DNA of 64,000 nucleotides from Lasiosphaeria ovina (GCA_033439765.1 JAULSN010000001.1:2046001-2110000); one strand, 5' to 3'. Positions 8,439 to 21,347 are shown, counted from the stretch's first letter. A program made the numbers and translations. The notes: generated from the letters alone by a model not told the origin.

Positions 8439-10714
8439 TGCGATAAAGGGAAACTGCGCTGTTCTGGTAGGTATGGTGGGAAAATCTTGAAGCGGTGGAC
8501 GGAGAAGAGTGTCGAGCTTTTCTGAAAACGCTGCGGGAATGATCTGTAGAAAAGGAAAGTGGAGGCCACTGTCAGGACGGGAGTACCAAATATATAGTGC
8601 TGTGAGGTAGTTTCCCCTCCTCGTTCTGTGCCCCAGGTGCTTCCCCCCTCTTTCAAACTCACTCGTACAAAGTCATACACAAAGTTGCCTCGTGTTGGGG
8701 AGGCACTTACATGTCATACCGTGTGTCACGCAGTTTCGGAGCGTTGAATCTGCATGCCAATGACAGCAAATAATGTGGCGAGATTGACATAGGTAAGCAG
8801 AGATACGTATTAGGCGAATCGTACATGCAGATCCCGGGGAGCACAACAGCACAGTTACGAGCTTTCCGATGCCCGATTAATACAGTAATACCTATCTGGG
8901 CACCTGCATTACATGGGGTTTTCTTATTGTACAACACGCAAATGATGCACGCCTGGACTCATTGGCCAACCAGCCGCAGTGCAGCCAGCCATACTTGGGC
9001 CATTGGCCCAGCTCTTTGGCACTCGCACGTCTCACCTAATATGCAAAACCGATGACAAAGAGTTGCCACGAATGATGACAAAGAACTGTCTGAGCTTGGA
9101 GTGCGTGTCTTCGCTGCCTTTCCTTTACCATTTCAGGCAGTTGCCCTTATCGACAGCCGATCCAAAAGACCATGGAAGGCTTTCTTTTTCGTCGGATCTC
9201 ATATCAGACCTTGGTCTGGTCACATAATCGAAAATACCGACTGTTCCAATGCTGCCCCCACCGTCAACTCTCCAGCCCGCCTTCACCCCCAGTTCCGCCG
9301 TTTCGGAACGCTAGAGACGACAGTACCGATACCAAAACGCTGCGAGGCATTATCTAACAATTGTCAAGTACCCTAATGTTCGCGCATCCTCGACACCATC
9401 TTACCTTCCAAATCCGCTGAGTGAGACATGCGTAATCTTACAGCGTCATGGTCAACCTGGGCAACCTCGTCGACCCGCTTACGCTGCTGTTAAACACCAC
9501 GCCAGCCGGTTCTTGTATCTAGGCTTGTCCCATGCCCACGGCACTCGGTACTACAGCTGACGGAGGCACAGTACGTACCTCAGCTGAGGCTGGGCTTAAA
9601 AAGTTTCATCTGTTCGATTTCTTGAATAATAACCTTGATGATATAGTACTAAATGAGCCAAGTACCACCCAATGAAAAGAGCTAATACCTCATTGTCACG
9701 CTGCAGGAGTCTAGGAATCAGACGCCGAGACCGTTGGATGGCAGAGGGGATTCAACGACCGCAGGGTAAACGTATGTGAAGGTTTGGGAGCTGTGGCGTA
9801 ATTAGCGAAGAGTTTAGATAGGCCTTCACGGAAATGCGAATAACGGGAATCAAATGTAGTTGGAAACCCGCAATCGAGATGGGATTTTGATGGATAGGCC
9901 ATATCTCCATCCTTTCTCCATCAACTCTGACTCTGACTCTGCCCATGCCATGAAGAAAGAAAAAATATGTTAATGCCAATGCCAACGCCAATGCCCAGTC
10001 CCATTCCCCATTCCCCATTCCCCATTCACTTGTCTTCATCTCCCTGTCCATCTCCGTCTCCATCCTTGCTCCATCAGCTGAATTCAGCCTTGCCGTTCTC
10101 TTCGGAGGATGTTAGAGGAGATGCACGGGTAAAGGCGGTCGGTCACGATAGGGTCTGATAGGGGGGTTTAGAAAGGGAAAGCAGTTCCGCTGGACGGCCA
10201 ACAGAGAAGGAGGGTTCATTGGGAGGGCGCGGAATCAAGGCATGCTTGAAGAGTCGGGACAGTCCTCGGCGAGGCTGATGTCGGGAGTGTGGTGGTGACG
10301 AGCACAGCTGCGACGCTCGGGAGAAGGTTGCTATCGTTGGGAATTTTTGGTATCTGGTTATGCTCCGACGTATACCACGACAAGATGAGGACGGTCAAAG
10401 CAAACCCCGACCCGAGGAAGAAGGATGGGAGAGGGTTGAGGAGGGGGAGGGCGATGTAACTGGGATTTGATCTCGTCACTCACATGTTTTTGTTGTTTCT
10501 GCTGGTGTTTTTAACCGTTAGCAGGGTCTCAAACGCCGAAAGAGTATCCTATTGTCGGATTTTCTGAGTCTATTGTGAGATCAAGGTGACTGCTGCGTCC
10601 AGGGAGTTACTGGAAACATTCCTTGGCAAGCGATATTCGTCTCACTTTGTCAATCGCATCTTCAATCAACGACAACACCACCACACTCGCCGAGCCCTGG
10701 AGGACGATACCGAC
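8439..10714. other. Intergenic region, 2.3 kb
   Basis: No gene can be supported. The left end is the aldehyde dehydrogenase promoter. Near 9968-10030 there are low-complexity runs of AATGCC and CCCCATT units. A minus-strand frame at 10216-10479 contains one hydrophobic stretch but has no ATG and no convincing splice partner. Confidence 0.5.
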
Positions 10715-10876
10715 ATGACTGGCGAGGCTGCTGGCGCTGACACCCCCGCGGCCGAGGCTCCTGCCGCTCCGGCTCCCGAGCCGGCACCATTCTTCGACCG
10801 CGCTAGCCAGCGGTACCGCGTCGTCAACGAGATGCCGGCCGGGTACCCGGCCCTGGCCGCCTCACGCTGGGCTTGA
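10715..10876 (+). CDS. Small Ala/Pro-rich hypothetical protein (53 aa)
   Basis: An ATG at 10715 follows a leader rich in CAAC/CACC, typical of fungal 5' UTRs, and opens 53 codons to TGA. Codon use is strongly biased to C or G at the third position, unlike the surrounding AT-richer DNA. The first half is Ala/Pro/Glu-rich (APAPEPAP); the second half, with FFDRASQRYRVVNEMPAGYP, looks more structured. I do not recognise a family. It may be a complete tiny protein or the first exon of a longer one, since a pyrimidine-rich TCTCTAG acceptor lies about 110 bp downstream, near 10990, although no clear donor was found before the stop. Confidence 0.4.
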   Translation: MTGEAAGADTPAAEAPAAPAPEPAPFFDRASQRYRVVNEMPAGYPALAASRWA

Positions 10877-12140
10877 TTTGTTAGGGATGGGGGCATAGCA
10901 TGGCATGACATGGGCAGAGTTGGAGCTGGTTGCAAGAACCCCCCTTCTTCATGCCCACGGGATTATATTAAAAGCTAACTCATCTTTTCTCTAGCAGCCA
11001 TAACGAATGTACGTCACCAGTCCACAATTCATTCCTTCAAATCTCTCCGTCTATACTTTCACCCGTCTCGGGCAGTCAAAACCACCATGCTAACAAGGAC
11101 GTATTTTTAGCTATAATCCATCCCTCGCCTGCTTCAGCTTATCAACATCACTGTCCTCATTCTCATCCCTGGGAAGCACTTCGAGTCCACTTTTGCATAG
11201 AGCAAAAGCAGTCCCTATGAGTGGCCGGTGTTTTCCTATTTCGGTCCTGAGCTTCAGTTACGGCATTTGGAAGCATGTTGATGTTGGCGACGGCGGCAAG
11301 GTGCAATTACGGTACAATTGCGTTGCCAGCGCTTAAAGCGGTGCAGCCAGCGAATGCGGTAATTTTGGCTGTAAAATGTGGTAACGTTATTTTCCTGGGC
11401 GGTGAGCTGGAACGCTTGGGCGCCGATGTACCTGCAGTAGCCGAGGACGTTTTAACAGTCGGAGGAGGCTCGCTCGATTTTTTTTACTACCAGGCTGGAA
11501 TTACGTCTAGTATAGCCAATTCATTGATTATCTACTTGTAGAAAGGTCGAGAAGAATAACCGTGGTAACTCTAGGCACTAAAGATCTTGATTGTGAGACC
11601 TGATGTACTGTACCTACCTAATCAGCGCCTTTCCCACCGGTCTTTGTCCAAGTTGATTCTATCCCACCCACTTGTTCGCCTTCTTCTTTTCTAACCCATT
11701 CGTTTCCAAACCTATCTCACCCACTGGTGGCCACTATGACTCTCGTCTCATTTAGTCCTAGCTGGTAAGTTACCAATTTCCCCTCTCATATATTACCATA
11801 CTTGATTCACGAATGATCTAGCAGGGATTTTCACCCTTATCAGGACTGTCTTCGTCCCAGCGGTATGGACTTGAGAGCATATGCCTAGCGCGGGGAGAAA
11901 GCCCTGGCTACTTATTTATCTCCTGGGTTTTGGCATCGGACTTGTGCCCTTCACCATCCATCCTTCAACCACGATCAATCGCCCTCAGACTTCCTCGTCC
12001 CCACCAGTCCCTGCCACCACCCAGATCTGCGGCTGCCCTTGTATTTGTTTCCGTCTACCTCGTACTACCAAACATGGCTCTGGAAATCATTGAGATCAGG
12101 CAGGATTACAGCCAGCATTACAGCCCCGAAGTCGCATGGG
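10877..12140. other. Intergenic region
   Basis: No gene recognised. A plus-strand frame at 11275-11541 has no ATG context or codon bias typical of the neighbours. The right end should include the 3' UTR of the minus-strand gene that follows. Confidence 0.45.
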
Positions 12141-12557
12141 TTACCCAGGGATTCGGTAATAATCTCCCTCACTGACCGTCGCTGTCTTCGTCGGCAACCT
12201 CTTGCTAGCAGGCTGCTTGGGGGGGAACTTGAGGGGCGCGTTGGAGTTTGGTCCCCAGCCGCCGTAGCCCTCGGCGGTCGCGACGCCGCCGAAGCCCGTG
12301 GTCTCGCCCATCGTGAGGGTGCCGGCGGCGCGGTTGCCGGCGACGCCCGGCTCATTCTTGGCCCACTCCATGATCTGCGACTTGGACTTGCCCGTATACT
12401 TGAGCACGTCCTCCTCGCTGATCTCGCCCGTCTTGGAGTCGCGGAACCGCTGGTACAGCGACCGCTTCGGTTCGGTCGGGGACGGTGGCGACGATGCGCC
12501 GTCTTTGGTCTCGTCCGGGGCGGGGGACGACTTTTTGAAGAGGTTCTTGAAGGGCAT
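12141..12557 (-). CDS. Small hypothetical protein (138 aa), Sordariomycete-like
   Basis: A single-exon minus-strand frame starts at ATG 12557-12555 and ends at TAA 12141. Codon use is strongly GC3-biased. The N-terminus is basic (MPFKNLFKK), followed by a Ser/Pro/Glu-rich stretch and then a more ordered block: LYQRFRDSKTGEISEEDVLK, then YTGKSKSQIMEWAKNEPGV around residues 35-70. The rest is Gly-rich with TMGETTGFGG and EGYGGWGP. No catalytic motif, membrane segment or signal peptide is visible. It resembles uncharacterised short proteins seen across Sordariomycetes, but I assign no function. The leader upstream is CA-rich and fits a 5' UTR. Confidence 0.75.
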   Translation of the reverse strand: MPFKNLFKKSSPAPDETKDGASSPPSPTEPKRSLYQRFRDSKTGEISEEDVLKYTGKSKSQIMEWAKNEPGVAGNRAAGTLTMGETTGFGGVATAEGYGGWGPNSNAPLKFPPKQPASKRLPTKTATVSEGDYYRIPG

Positions 12558-13856
12558 GTTGGGTAGGTTTGTAGTGGTTAGTAGTTGAATCGTGTTTTCT
12601 TTTCTTTCGTGCCTGTCGTGCCCAAGGGGACCACTGCGCCGTGATGCACTGGACCAGAGGGTGATGCAAAGCCTGAACAAAAAGAAATGTGGAGACCAGT
12701 TGAGTGCCAGAGGTTGTCTCATATGGAACCCTTAATCGGGCTTTTGTCAGGATGGGAAACGAAGCAGTGCGCCTTTGTGGGCGCCCGACCGGGAAACGCG
12801 TCGTAAGACTATGGGGTTGTGGCGGAGTAGGCAACCCCAAAACTGGAGGCCATTCGGCGTCGCTATTGGGCCAGGCCCGTTTTAGTTCACCGAGATCCAT
12901 CAACGGCTAGGCTTTTATTGGTAAAGCAAAGGTTCCCAATAATGTAATGTGACCTGGACTGGCGGATGCGACATCGGCAAAATCGGCCAAGATTTGCAGT
13001 TTCTCGCACTCCTTCGCACTTCATCAACAGCGAAAATCCAAGGTAGAATATGTACTTTTGTAATACTTTTTGAAATAATATTGTATTCGTGCATGATACA
13101 AAGCTGCCTCCAGCTCCCCGCTTTCTAGGTTGGTAGAGATATCCAGTTCTTAGCACTTCAATGGCAGCCCGTGTTGGACACTCACCTTCGTCTCCATGTA
13201 GGGTGGTATGCAGATTGCTTTCTATCATGTTATCGGCTTCTCGCATCGGACCCACAATGTGATCGCGCTATAAACCCCTTTGAGAAGATTCTGACTGTCG
13301 TTAAATCGTTAGTTATGTTGGCACGTTCCCCTCATTGCATGGGATCGATTGTGCCACAAGCAACGCACCAGAGCACTGATTGCATGGCACCCACCATTGG
13401 GCTGGGGTTACAGAGCGTGATAATGGAAAGGAATCGTGACCAATGGTCCCTTCGTCCACTATGCCGGTTTCCGCATCCTATACCGAGCCAAGGGTTGAAA
13501 CTGAGCTAAGGATCTGGCCTGACAACCTTAGGCTTGAACACCTATCTAGCTAGCTAAGAGATCTGAAATTTTAGGACGAACTACATTAGTTATTTCAGTT
13601 CCTCAGACACTTCGATGCCGAGGCGGCGGGCGCTAACTTTTTTCCCCCCGAATAGGTTATCTCGCGGAAATGTTTAAAGGAGTGATTTTGAATAGTAATT
13701 TAAATAGTAATTGACCAGTAGAATAAAACTAGAAATAGTAAAGCTAATACTAACGTAACTACAAAGGGAAAATATAGATTTCAAGTAGGTACCGAGGTAA
13801 TTAAATATTTAATATCAACATGTTCAAACTTCCAGCCCAGGTAGTTTGGAAAAACC
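12558..13856. other. Intergenic region with an AT-rich stretch
   Basis: No gene seen. From about 13660 to 13830 the sequence turns markedly AT-rich, with repeated AATAGTAA and TAATTTAAA-like words. This abuts the 3' end of the broken cysteine-rich gene and may be decayed repeat DNA or an AT-rich 3' flank. Confidence 0.45.
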
Positions 13857-16093
13857 TCAGGGCCCGAACTGATTGATATCATATGGTTCCGGATCGTCCC
13901 TGCCGTCATCATCCGCCGACGAATCGCCGCCATTACCATCACCTGGCGAGGGGGGTGCCGAGGGGGAAGCAGCAGCGTTAGCACTAGATGAGGAACTACT
14001 GTCGACAGCCAGCAAGGGAGAGCTACTCCCAACACCTGAGAGGGAGAGCCACTGCTGACAGCCGGGGAGGGAGAGCCAACGTTGCCGACAGCCAGCAAGG
14101 GACTCGGGGGAGGGCCACTGCTGACAGCCGACGAGGGAGATCCACTGCCGACAGCCGGCGAGAGAGAACCGCCGCCGCCGCCGATAGCGGGCACGGTGTC
14201 GTCGAAGACGTCGGGACAGGCCAGCATGACGAAGCACGAGCGCGAGCTGGCCGTGATGCACTTGACCTTGTCCTTGTCGAGGGTGGTGCTGTCGGGCGTG
14301 CCCTCGGCGCAGGGGCCCTTCTTGTTGACGCACGCCTTAAGCCGCTGCACCCACGTCGACTCGGCCCCGCAGTCGGGCGCCTGGTCCGACACGCACACGC
14401 CGTCGACGATGGTGATGACGGTACCGTCGCGGGCCGCCTCGCAGACGGGCTTCTTGTTCGAGATGCACCACGCCCCGCCCGCGGGGATGTGGAAGCCGTC
14501 GTCGCACTGCGGCCGCGTCTTGCTGACGCAGTGGCCGCTAGCCTGGTCGTACGTGGTCTCGGGGTCGCTGCAGACGGGCAGCGATGGCAAGACGCAGTTC
14601 AGGCCGTCTAGGACCCCCGTTTTGGGCGGGTACGCCGGGGCGGCCACGTCCACGACGCAGAGCTGGGCCACCGGGTCGTACCTGGCGTTTTCCTTGCACT
14701 TGGGTTGCTCTTTGTGGATGCAGTATTTCTTGTCCGGTAGTGAGTGGTGGTAGTTCTCGGGGCATGTGGATCCGCCCTCAGAGATGCACTCGTTGCCCCA
14801 CGGGGTCGAGCCTGTCGGGCACGCGGGCGCCTCCGTGAGGTGGCATTCATGCGTGGCCGGGTCGGACACGGCTTTGTCGTGCGTGCACTTGGGCGTACCG
14901 ACGACGCAGTCGCCGTTTTCCGGCCTGCCGACATCGCATTTGGACTCCGCTAAGTCTGCTCATGCCCGGCAGGCACTGGCTCTCGTGTGCCGGGACGCTG
15001 CACTGGTCCTTTTCGTCCAGTTTCATGCCGTGAACGTCACGAAAGCAAACGGAGCGGACCTGGCGCCGCGGGCTGGTGAAGAAAATCTTGCTTCCCTCGC
15101 CGCAAGATGACGGCGTAGAGCGCACGCAACTCCCGCAGGTCGAGTCAAGCTTGTAGTCGGCGGCGCAAGGGAGTTCTTTGGATCGACACTCTCCGTCTTG
15201 GAGCTCACCAAACTCGCAGATGGGGGCCTTCTTTGTCCGACAGACTGGGGCACGGTGGTCGTCGAAGGATTTGTGTTCGGCGCCCCGGGAGACAGGGGCC
15301 TCTTTCCAAGATGCAATCTCCACCCTCGAACCTGTAGCCGGCTGGGCATTGTGGCGGCGATTCGCTGATGCAGTCCACGCCGGCAAGCTTGGAGCCTCCG
15401 GTGCACTCTGCGGGGTTCTTTGAGCCGCAGATTGGCAGTCCATCAGCGGTTTTGTCGACGACCAAGTATGACACGTCCGAACTACATGTCGGCTTTTGGG
15501 TCGAGACACACTGCTTGCCTTTGTGATCGAAGCCGGGAGGGCAGTAGGGCGACTTTAGCGAGATGCATAGAGGGCCATCGAGTTTCAATAGTTGTCCATC
15601 GCACACGGGGTCCACGGTGGACTCGCACTAGAGCGTCTACTTGCTGAATTCCGCAAAGGGGTCCGCACATTTAAGGTCCTTAGTGGAAACACAGAGCCCA
15701 TCCCTGAGGACGAGGTCTCCTGGGCAAGGAGGGCTTTTGCCGATGCAGACGCTCTTGGTGGCGTCGTCGAGCGTGAAGCCATTAGAGCAGATCTGGGAGG
15801 CGATGAAGACGCAGGATTTGCCGTTGAAGACGGTCCCGGGGGGGCAGCACACCACTTCATCCGAGTCATCAAACTTGCGCAGGGGCTTGATGTCCTCCAT
15901 TCTGACGCTTTGAGGGGGAAAAAGGCGGAAAACTCGAATGGGTCGGAAGATCTAGGATATTTGAGGGCGTAGAGTCCGGTAGGTGCGAAGCCCCCGGGAA
16001 TTCTGAGCTGACCACCGCCCGTGAGCTCGTTGGCAGCACTGAGTCCCGCCCTCAGAAGGGTCGCGAGGCCGAGGGAGCGAAAAAAAACATCAT
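13857..16093 (-). pseudogene. Broken gene for a secreted cysteine-rich repeat protein (oocyst-wall-protein-like repeats)
   Basis: Three minus-strand frames together spell one protein. It begins with a signal-peptide-like stretch (SLGLATLLRAGLSAA) after ATG 16093 and then carries many short repeats with paired cysteines, of the form CP-GT...G-SCV and CVS-KP-C. A Ser/Pro-rich stalk follows, then an acidic tail ending NQFGP at 13859. Reading is broken at an A8 run on the plus strand (16080-16087), near 15920 (T5/C5 run), at two in-frame TAGs (15634 and 15622, give or take a codon), and by single-base shifts near 15285, 14955 and 14035. Most breaks sit in homopolymers, so assembly error is possible; true decay is the alternative. 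A 63-nt intron could remove both TAGs but would need a poor donor. The repeats recall Cryptosporidium oocyst wall proteins by pattern only. Confidence 0.65.
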
Positions 16094-18128
16094 TGATGCC
16101 TTTATTAAAGTTAAAAATGCACAAGACCCGTCTCATGAACGTAAGTGACTTAGCTCTTTAATTATAGCCCAGCCCCTACACCCACGGTGTCCGAGGACTC
16201 GCAAAACGCCAATTAACATTTCTAGTTCTAGAAAACTGATCATGTCCTTGGAGCGATGTCGGTAAACGATACCTATTTGGTTCCCCGGCGGCTAGAGAGC
16301 TGGTCTCATGGCTTGGTGCCAGTTCAAAAGAGTTAGCACCGGAAAGGCTTTGCGACAATTATGAGCTGAAAATCTCCCCAGGTCAGCAAGTCGAGACCAT
16401 TTTCTCAAAGTTGTAAGTCTACTGCATAATTGTTTACAAAAGGGCTGGCTCGTTCTGCGCGTGGGTTGGTCCGTGAAGGCTTTCTCGTGGTTGTCGAAAT
16501 TGAGCAAAGGCCGTGGTGCATGCACTATTGTCACGGCTGAGACAACAGCTAGACCCACAGACGGCATCGTTCTAGACTTACACGGAACGGCAAGTAGGAG
16601 AAGCCGTTCAGCTATTCACGCCCGACCCCATCGATTATGCCCCCACATGTCCGAACACAGACCCCGGACGCCTCAAGACGCCTCCAGCCGCAATCCATCC
16701 TCGTAGCGGGCTGAAAAGCCACACCAACACCCCAAGCATGTTGGTTGTAGCGAAACGGGGAAGGCTGCACAAAAAGGAGGTCCCGAGTGAGCTGAGCCCA
16801 ACTGCGCAATAGTTGGCATCTCAGGCTCAAGCTATCGATGGCTGCAGGACAGAAACCATGTGAAAAGCGTTGCCTGAGCTCGTGAGTCGTGATGACTGAC
16901 GAGATATCGAGCAATTTCTGAGACATTCAGTGAACCCTTTTTCTTGATCAGAGCACAATTATTGCAGTCGGTTTCAATTGCCACATATATTTACACATGT
17001 ATTCGCGTGAAGTCGTGGACAACCCGGCCCTCCGGATGCAGACCTAGATCTGGATTCACTCAGCTGCGGCATCGACGTCACATTGTGGAACTTCCATTCG
17101 CACGGAAGTAGACTTGAGCAGATCTGGAATTCGCGGCCCACAGCCCCTTACACACGGGACTTGCAGGATTGGGATTAGCCTCTACAACTCCCCCCCCCCC
17201 CAAGCAAATTTATAGCGGGGCCAAGTCTATAGCAAGTGATTACTGTAGCTGGTGGTAGAGATGGGAGTTGGGGTGTCCATACTCCGTGATATTCTCACGC
17301 TTCAGTTAGGAAAGTTGAAGTTCATAACCGAAGGTGTTATGGGAGAGATAGGAGTACCCAGACTCTGGTGGGACGACGATTATTATTATAGATATAGGAA
17401 GCGTGATCGTCACATAAATTCCCGGGAAATGAGGACTGTTACAAATTCCATCAGATAGGTTTTCTGCAATAGCTGGCATGAGTTCCTCAAGATCAGATCT
17501 TTGTTCATCCAGTCATCACCAGGCACGACATCTGAGGTCTCCGCTGCCAAGGCCCCTTATCAGATGATCAGATGGTAACGGCCAGTGGATCCTGGGTGCA
17601 GCAGCGCAGAAACCACCTCCGAGAACGGCTCTAGACGGCTTGGCTGCGCCGCCTGCCCGTCTTTCGTGGGGTAAATTCCATCTCATTTTGTGCATCAACC
17701 CAGACTCCTGCTGCTTGCCGCAAAGGAAATGCAGGGAGGGAAAGCACGACAACCATATCGTCCCCTTTCATGTTCTGCAGCAAGAGCTTGCCGACATCGA
17801 CGTCTCCAATTATTTTTGCCAACTTCGGTCACTCAAAGCTGCTTTCCTTTTTTCGAACTCCCCAGAGCATTGTTGGGGGGGATGAAATCAGCTCGCCGAA
17901 GCGCCCAATCGCCTTCTGAGTTTCTGCCTTCAGGTTTGTGTTACCACACGATCGTCTAATCGTACGATTGCAATTTCCCCCTCCCCTTACACATCCCCAT
18001 CCACGTAGGGGCCTCCTCAGCTCCTCGACGTCCGGCGAGCCAAGTGAGACGATACCAGATACCCAGCAGGCGTGTAGGGGACGGGCATCTTGTGCTAACA
18101 CTGCAAAAGTACAAAAAAAAAAAAAAAG
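16094..18128. other. Intergenic region, 2.0 kb
   Basis: No gene found. A C11-12 run lies near 17189-17200. The right end is the promoter and leader of the hydantoinase gene; an A-run of about 15 directly precedes its ATG. Confidence 0.5.
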
Positions 18129-21100
18129 ATGGAAGCCAAGGCCGAGCCCCAGGCAAGGCCTAGGAGACGGCTCCGGATCGGGGTAGATGTCGGTGGGACG
18201 AACACGGACGGGGTCGTGCTGGAGCCTTCACGGGCGTGGGACAAGGACCGAGGCATCGTGGCGTGGCACAAGACGGTCACCACGAGCAACCCGAGCACGG
18301 GCATCAGCGCGCTTATCATCAACATGTTCACCGCTGCCGGCATCTCTGCCGGCGACGTGACCAGCGTGACGATCGGCACGACGGCGTTTGTCAACGCAGT
18401 TGTCGAACGCGACGCATCGCGGCTCTCGCCTGTGGCCGTGCTTCGCCTGTCGGGGCCCTTCTCCAAGCACGTCCCGCCGTGCGTCGACTGGCCCGCTGAC
18501 ATGCGGGCCCTGGTGCTGGGCTATTACGCCCTAGTGCGGGGAGGGCTCGAGGTGGATGGCACACTGATCGGCGACATTGACGAGGTGGAGATCCGCACCA
18601 AGTGCCGCGAGATCCGCGCCCGCGGCATCCGCAGCGTCGTGGTCAACGGCGTCTTCAGCCCCATCGACAATCTCGAGCGCCAGGAGGAGCGCGCCGCGGC
18701 CATTGTGCGGGACGAGATTCCCGGCTCCGATGTCGTTTGCTCAAAGGAGGTGGCCAGCCTGGGATTCTTGGAGCGCGAGAACGCCGCCATTCTTAATGCG
18801 TCCATCCTCCGCTTCGCCCGCGCCACCATCCGCTCGTTCCAAGAACCTGTCCGCCAGTTGGGGCTCGATTGCCCTGTCTTCATCACCCAGAATGACGGCA
18901 CCATTCTCTCCGGGGACATGGCCGCCCGGCTGCCAATCCGGACGTTTTCAAGTGGCCCAACAAACAGCATGCGAGGCGCGGCTTTTCTCGTCCAAGGTAA
19001 TCGACAGAGTACGGATGACAGCGAAGACGAGGCCATGATGGTGGTAGACATTGGTGGAACGACAACGGACGTGGGATTGCTGCTGGCCAACGGTTTTCCG
19101 AGGCAGCAGGCCGCCTACAGCGAGTTGGCAGGTGTGAGAATGGTGTGCATTTCCCTCTTCCACCCTGGAGAAGATTGATGGGTTGCTGACTCGAATCCAA
19201 TGAAGAACTTTTCGTGTCCAGATATCAAAAGCATTGGGCTTGGCGGCGGCTCGATCGTCAGAAGAGGAACAGACCGCAAGCCCACGACCATCGGTCCAGA
19301 CAGCGTGGGCTACAAGCTGACGGACGAGGCCACTATATTTGGGGGGCAGGTTCTCACCGCAACAGACTGCGCAGTATTGGCCAACCCGAGCCTTCGCATC
19401 GGTAATGCAAACCTCGTCAAGGGGATGCTGACGGCCGAGGAAGAGGCGGAGATCAAGAATGTTGTGAGACACAAGCTTGAGAAGGTCATCGACACGATGA
19501 AGACGTCGCCTGATGACCTGCCGGTGATTCTCGTCGGCGGCGGGGCCATCATTGCCCCCGATGAGCTGAAAGGCGCGAGCAAGGTGCTCAAGCCGCGGTG
19601 GTCCGAAGTTGCCAACGCCATTGGCGCTGCCACGGCCCGCGTCAGCGCCGTTGTCGACACGGTTAAGTCCACCGAGTCCAAGACATCCCAGCAGCTGCTC
19701 GACGAGATCTGCAAGGAGGCCATTGAGAAGACGGTGGCGGCTGGTGCCACGCCAGGCTCTGTCAAAGTCGTTGAGATGGAGACACTGCCACTCCAGGTAT
19801 GTCTTGTCCCTTCTCCTGCGCTCCCTCGCGAGCGGAACGCTAACAAATTTTGTCTTGTTCAGTATATTGCCAATAAGTCCCGCTTTATCGTCCGTGCAGC
19901 CGGAGATTTTGATTTCTCACGGACAGACCTCGCCAAGTCTCCACCTGCCAGCGAAGAGTCCAAGCCAGAGGTGGAAGAAGACACAGAAGAGACTAAGACG
20001 CAACAAATAGGACAAACAAACGCTGACGGATCCGTCGAATCACCAGAAGTCGACATCGCAACCTACAAGCCAGATGTACGCAGCCGCGTCTGGTACATCA
20101 GCGAGACAGACCTCAGCTGGATTTCCACCGGATGCTACATCCTGGGCACGGGCGGCGGCGGGTCTCCCTATCCACACATGATCCTTCTCCGGCAACTTCT
20201 CCGCGCGGGAGCCGTCGTGCGCGTGGTGAGTCCCGACGACGTGGCCGACGACTCTGCGGTCGGGTGCGGGTGCGGCGCAGGCAGCCCGACAGTGGGCATC
20301 GAGAAGCTTCAGGGCGACGAGATGATGGAGGCGCAGACGGAGCTGTACAAGATGTGCGAGCAGCGGGCCACGCACATGATCGCGCTCGAGATTGGCGGCG
20401 GCAACGGGATACAAGGCCTGACGCTGGCAGCGAGCTCCAACATGGACATCCCGTGCGTCGACGGCGACTGGATGGGCCGCGCATACCCGACCAAGTGGCA
20501 GACGACGCCCGTCGTGTTCAACGAGCGGTCGCCCATCTGGTCGCCCATCGCCATGGCCGACGGCAACGGCAACGTCGTCGTCATGCCCAAGGCCGCCTCG
20601 GACCTGCAGGTCGAGCGCGTCATGCGCGTCGCCCTCAGCGAGATGGGCTCGCAGGTCGGCTGCGCGGACCCCCCCGTCACCGGCGCCGAGATGAAGCGCT
20701 GGGTCGTCGAACACACCGTGTCGCAGGCGTGGCGCATCGGCCGCGCCGTGGCAAGGGCGAGGCAGAACAACTCGGTCGACGCCGTCGCCGAGACCATCAT
20801 CGATGAGTGCGGCGGCGACGCCTCGGGCCGCGTGCTCTTCAAGGGCAAGATCGTCGGCGTGCACCGCACGCTGCGCAAGGGTCACGTCTACGGCGAGTGC
20901 ATCGTCGAGGGCCTGGGCGGCCGGTTCTCAGGCCGCATCAAGATCCCCTTCAAGAACGAGAACATTGCCGCGATCCGCATCCCAGAGCCCACGGAGAGCA
21001 GCAGCAGCAGTCCTGAAGATCCAGCGCTCGAGAGGCAGGAAGACGTGCTGGCCATCGTGCCGGATCTCGTGTGCGTGGTCGACGCGCAGAACGGCGAGGC

Positions 21101-21347
21101 CATCGGCACGCCCGAGTACCGGTACGGGTTGCTGGTGGCGGTGCTCGGCCTCGCGGCGTCGGACCGCTGGACCGGCTCGCAGCGCGGCCTCGACCTCGGC
21201 GGGCCCAAGGCCTTCGGCTTTGACCACCTCGCCTACGCGCCCCTGGGCACCTTTGCCAAGCCCCGCAGCGTCATCGACCAGTTCGACCGCGACCGTGATG
21301 CGTCAGCTGGTACTCCCAAGCTGAGGCGCGCCCCAAGCACTGCATAG
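18129..21347 (+). CDS. Hydantoinase/oxoprolinase-family protein fused to a DUF917 domain
   Basis: Three exons: 18129-19142, 19206-19796 and 19863-21347, giving 1029 residues. The first half is the hydantoinase A/oxoprolinase fold, an ASKHA-type ATPase-like domain: RIGVDVGGTNTDGVV near residue 17 and VVDIGGTTTDVGLL near residue 305 are the two phosphate-binding loops, with IGLGGGS following intron 1. A Glu/Lys-rich linker leads to a C-terminal DUF917 domain from about residue 612 (GCYILGTGGGGSP, then ALEIGGGNGIQG). This fusion is a known fungal arrangement; bacterial homologues act on hydantoins or 5-oxoproline, but the fungal substrate is unsettled. Intron 1 has branch GCTGAC. Intron 2 (66 nt, GTATGT...TTCAG with branch GCTAAC) is in frame and stop-free, so its retention would add 22 residues. 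Confidence 0.93.

Noticed and set aside
10216..10479. Minus-strand ORF with one hydrophobic stretch
   Set aside because: It has no ATG (an ATG TGA precedes it in frame) and no donor-acceptor pair that gives a sensible start.
20040..20885. 281-codon minus-strand ORF inside the hydantoinase gene
   Set aside because: Antisense shadow; the plus strand has the conserved DUF917 domain.
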